A stretch of DNA of 64,000 nucleotides from Helopsaltes ochotensis (taxonomy: Eukaryota; Chordata; Aves; Passeriformes; Locustellidae): positions 677,237 to 741,236 of the forward strand of contig VXBM01000278.1 in the NCBI GenBank assembly GCA_013400155.1, in the 5' to 3' direction. The notes under the pieces are model-generated. The model had not been told where the DNA came from. It saw nothing but the letters and a program-made list of their open reading frames with translations, and ran no database searches. Of the stretch, positions 61,415 through 64,000 are shown one piece after another (positions within the stretch are counted from its first letter, which is position 1; each line of letters opens with the position of its first letter). Both the position numbers and the translations under genes were made by a program.

Positions 61415-62315
61415 TCTCCAAGTGCTTCACACTGAAGACTTTACTTGCAAAGAAAACCTTTCTATTTGATATAGACCTCATGATTTATCACTGCAGCTGC
61501 TTTCTGACTCCAGACTGCTTGAATCACTAATCCTGGGCATTGGTATTCCTCAGCCATTCTAAATACAAGTGCTCAACATTTCATCTTTGCCACATTTTCT
61601 GTTGGGAGATTCCCTTCCTGCTCTCCATATTCTTATATCCCTCTCAGTTCAGTATAGATCTGGAAGTTTCCATGTGGGAAAATGGATTTAGTAGGAAGCA
61701 CTTGAACAGGAAGATGGCTAATACACCAAGCCCTGTGTGATAAAGATAGATACCTTTTTTACCAGGCTCTCAACACAGCACTACACTGGAAGTTTATCAC
61801 TTGGATATAGTTTGTGAAGCTACAACTGAAACTTTGCCTTCTCCCTGTACACAGAAAAGGATCTGTGTTGCTCCTGTCCCCCTGGAAAGAATGAACAGCT
61901 CAAAACTGGCTTTTCAGTCTTCCATTTCCCTAGCTAGAGGATCCCCTTCTCCTCCAGCAAGACCTGGGAATGTGAACCTCTGTGCATCAGCCACCAAGAA
62001 ACACTGCTGCAATGCTAGAGCCTAGAGCTGACCGTGATTCCCTGTTAGCAAGCTGGCCAGGGCCTGGCGTGAGGTAAAGCTCTGCTATTCCACTCCCTCT
62101 TTACATTCTGCCATCCAACTTTCCTGCTACAGTATTGGATGGCACCCCGAGTAAATGAATCTGCTTTGTGTGGTTGCTAATTAGTTGGCTAATTATTAGG
62201 CTGACTGATGGTTTAGTTGATGATTCAGTGGTTGCTGGTAGCTTCATCATAGGGATAAAAGCATCCTTCATATGTTTCCAAGGGAATGCAGCAGATACAA
62301 GGCTGGAAACCAGTT
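61415..62315. other. Unique DNA, nothing recognised
   Basis: No gene or repeat family is recognised. Confidence 0.55.
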
Positions 62316-62319
62316 TTTC

Positions 62320-62490
62320 TACCTGTTTCTTTGCCCTGGATGGGTTTTGCAATCTGGGACAAAGATCTTTGCCTCAGTTTCCCTATCAGTAAGTTGGAAG
62401 TAAGCATTCATAGCTCATTGAGGTGTTATGGACATTCATTAGTTCCCAATTGTTAAGGGTTATTTGAATATGTAAAATGCAATTATCTGG
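62320..62490 (+). mobile_element. MIR-type SINE remnant
   Basis: GCAATCTGGGACAAAGATCT, TTGCCTCAGTTTCCCTATCA, TTGAGGTGTTATGGACATTC and GAATATGTAAAATGCAATTA follow the order of the MIR 3' half (core, 'gttgttatgaggatt' block, 'gtaaagcgctt' block). Diverged and inactive. Confidence 0.7.
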
Positions 62491-62635
62491 TTGCCCAAGT
62501 AACAGGCTGGTTTTCTGTTTGGCAGGATGGCTAGAAAATTGGTGAGTTGCTTAACTAGCTTGGTTCATGACCTGGTGCCGTTTACAATGGGAACAAAATC
62601 ATACTAGGACATTTCCTTTCAGCAGTATGGAGGTT

Positions 62636-62702
62636 TGTGGTTTGGTTTGGGTTTGGCTTTTTGGTTGAGTTTTTTTTTCCCCTCCTTTTTTTTTTTTTTT
62701 TT
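62636..62702 (+). repeat. G/T-rich tract followed by T17
   Basis: GTTT and GGTTT units at about 62,636-62,678, then a T8-C4 stretch and T17 at 62,686-62,702. This is the same A/C-versus-G/T strand asymmetry seen at 6.3 kb, in opposite orientation and shorter. Confidence 0.7.
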
Positions 62703-62875
62703 CCTAAGACCATGAATAGTAGGAACAATTTTATTCAATATAACAATTCTAGATCCAAAATTGTTTCAAGGTTAAACTATAATTTAGAATTCTGTTTTGC
62801 AATTGGTCATTGTTCCGGTTTAAGTGTCTCCTTGGAACCGATTTCAACCCACACGAAGTAAGCCTGAATAAACTT
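62703..62875. other. AT-rich unique DNA, nothing recognised
   Basis: Contains a small imperfect CGGTT/AACCG inverted pair at 62,816-62,840. Nothing else is recognised. Confidence 0.4.
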
Positions 62876-62879
62876 GGAG

Positions 62880-63300
62880 GGCGGTTTGGGATGGAGGTGC
62901 CCCCGAGGAAGAGCCTGGTCTGTTTCCCGGAGGATGCAGGCGCGCTCGGCTCCCGGCGGCGGGGCCGCTCTCCGCGGTCCTGAAGGAGCGTCGCGTCCCG
63001 TCCCGTCCCGTCCAGCCCATTCCCGTGCGTCCCGTCCCGCCCCGTCCCGCCCCGTCCCGTCCCCTCCCGCCCCGTCCCGTCCCCTCCCGCCCCGTCCCGT
63101 TCCCGTGCGTCCCGTCCCGCCCCGTCCCGTCCCGTTCAGTTCAGTCCCGTTCCGTTCCTTCCCGTTCCTTCCCGTCCCGTTCCTTCCCGTTCCTTCCCGT
63201 TCCGTTCCTTCCCGTCCCGCAGCAGCAGCACGGGGCCCCGGCGGAGGAGGGGAGAGTGCCCTGTCAGCTTTCCGGTGGTCCGGAACATCACAGCATAAAA
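62880..63300 (+). other. CpG-rich patch surrounding the CCCGT array
   Basis: CpG density is high from 62,880 through about 63,290, including GC-rich unique DNA on both sides of the repeat array. No promoter motif or exon is recognised. Arg/Pro/Ser/Val-rich frames are translations of the array. Confidence 0.55.
62992..63220 (+). repeat. CCCGT minisatellite with nested duplications
   Basis: About 230 bases of CCCGT-type pentamers and variants (CCCGC, CCCCT, CCTTC, CCGTT). A 20-base unit at 63,061-63,080 is repeated exactly at 63,081-63,100. A 30-base block at 63,020-63,049 recurs at 63,100-63,129 with an 80-base period. The minus strand consists of GGGAC repeats and matches G-quadruplex patterns with 2-base loops at several points. 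Confidence 0.92.
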
Positions 63301-63839
63301 GAGCCTGTGGTCTGGAGAGAACCGCAGGCTACTGACATACGGGGAAAATCAGATTAGGATTCACGGGATGGTTGGGATGAACTGGCCTCGAACTGGAGCT
63401 CTCATCCATCCCAGCTTTTTTGTGAGAAGTAGTTCCAGGACTTTCTCATCAACTCCCCAAGCCACTGCTTCTTCAATCAGTACAAGTCTCTTGAGCTACA
63501 ATGGAGACTGAAAGACTGAAACGCTTTTGGTAGGATCTGCCCAATCTTCTCATTATCAACCCTTATTTTCTGTTCCTTATGATGTTGTCAACCACTAACC
63601 CTAAAGTCTCAGATCTTGCAGGCTAGGTGATAGTTGAAGTTTTACATTTATTAAATAATTTATATCTTCTGGTAAAATATAATTTTTGAACAATTTCATA
63701 TTACATGTTTCTCTAAGCAGAACTAGCATGCCATGCTCTGGATCAAAGTGCTGGAATTTTATGAGTGCTGAGCTCTGTTTAGGAGATTTTTTGCCTATAT
63801 CTTTGCTCCCAAGGAGAAATCACAGTTATGTAAGCAATT
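63301..63839. other. Unique DNA, nothing recognised
   Basis: No gene or repeat family is recognised. Confidence 0.5.
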
Positions 63840-64000
63840 CTAACAGATGTTTGTCTAATCCATCCTTGGAAACCTCCAGTGAAGTCATCCTCCTCTCTCC
63901 AGGCAAATCTATTGCAGTACTTACTCTTCTAACATTCTTGCCAATGTCCAGAGTAAATCTCTTTTCGTTGCAGTTTCAGTCCATAATTTCTCTTTGTCAG
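63840..64000 (-). mobile_element. CR1-type LINE fragment, running off the right edge
   Basis: On the plus strand: TAACAGATGTTTGTCTAATC, CTTGGAAACCTCCAGTGAAG, CAGGCAAATCTATTGCAGTA, ATTCTTGCCAATGTCCAGAG and TTGCAGTTTCAGTCCATAAT. This is the typical reverse-complement order of an old CR1 3' region. The rest of the element lies outside the window. Confidence 0.75.

Noticed and set aside
62874..63357. Arg/Pro/Ser/Val-rich frames of 110-153 codons
   Set aside because: Direct translation of the CCCGT minisatellite; present in overlapping registers.
1..64000. CRISPR arrays, tRNA or rRNA genes, bacterial operons, intact mobile elements
   Set aside because: None seen on either strand; no regularly spaced repeats, cloverleaf-like genes or ribosomal sequence recognised.

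Overview
The window looks like vertebrate nuclear non-coding DNA, most likely from a bird (inference). Three diverged CR1-type LINE pieces lie at about 18,360-18,530 (+), 41,088-41,430 (-) and 63,840-64,000 (-). Diverged MIR-type SINE remnants lie near 49.3, 56.5 and 62.4 kb. I see no Alu, B1 or L1 elements, interspersed repeats are sparse, and the GC content is moderate. All of this fits an avian genome, possibly a songbird. There is no bacterial gene organisation, CRISPR array, rRNA or recognisable tRNA. Nothing here was aligned; all family calls come from reading the sequence against remembered consensus features.

No complete protein-coding gene can be supported. The longest open frames (up to 235 codons) mostly lie in GC-rich, low-complexity or repeat DNA, and several begin at non-ATG codons. 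One stretch, 54,523-54,876 (+), has coding-like composition and could be a terminal exon or a gene fragment; I do not recognise the protein. The first ~335 bases might be the tail of a 3' UTR belonging to a gene to the left, which is weak.

Layout. 0-12.5 kb: mostly unique DNA with an A/C-only tract at 6.3-6.5 kb. 12.6-15.2 kb: two compact AT-rich, CpG-retaining islands resembling conserved enhancers. 15.2-31.3 kb: ordinary intergenic or intronic DNA with a CR1 piece and a 76-T run ending in an N. 31.4-35.6 kb: two more enhancer-like islands around a purine-rich block. 35.6-46.7 kb: ordinary DNA with one CR1 piece. 46.7-60.1 kb: the densest part, with about seven enhancer-like islands interleaved with pyrimidine or purine tracts, MIR remnants, a CpG-rich patch carrying GGGCC repeats, a 143-base T run with an internal N, and the candidate exon. 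60-64 kb: ordinary DNA ending in a CpG-rich CCCGT minisatellite and a CR1 piece running off the right edge.

Overall, a gene-poor window with many separate islands of clustered homeodomain-, forkhead-, MEF2- and TCF-like motifs resembles a cis-regulatory desert or a very long intron near a developmental regulator. I cannot name the locus. The most notable structures are the repeat-driven G-quadruplex-capable tracts at 6.46, 56.69 and 63.0-63.2 kb, the symmetrical forkhead-like element at 15.16 kb, and the candidate exon at 54.5 kb.
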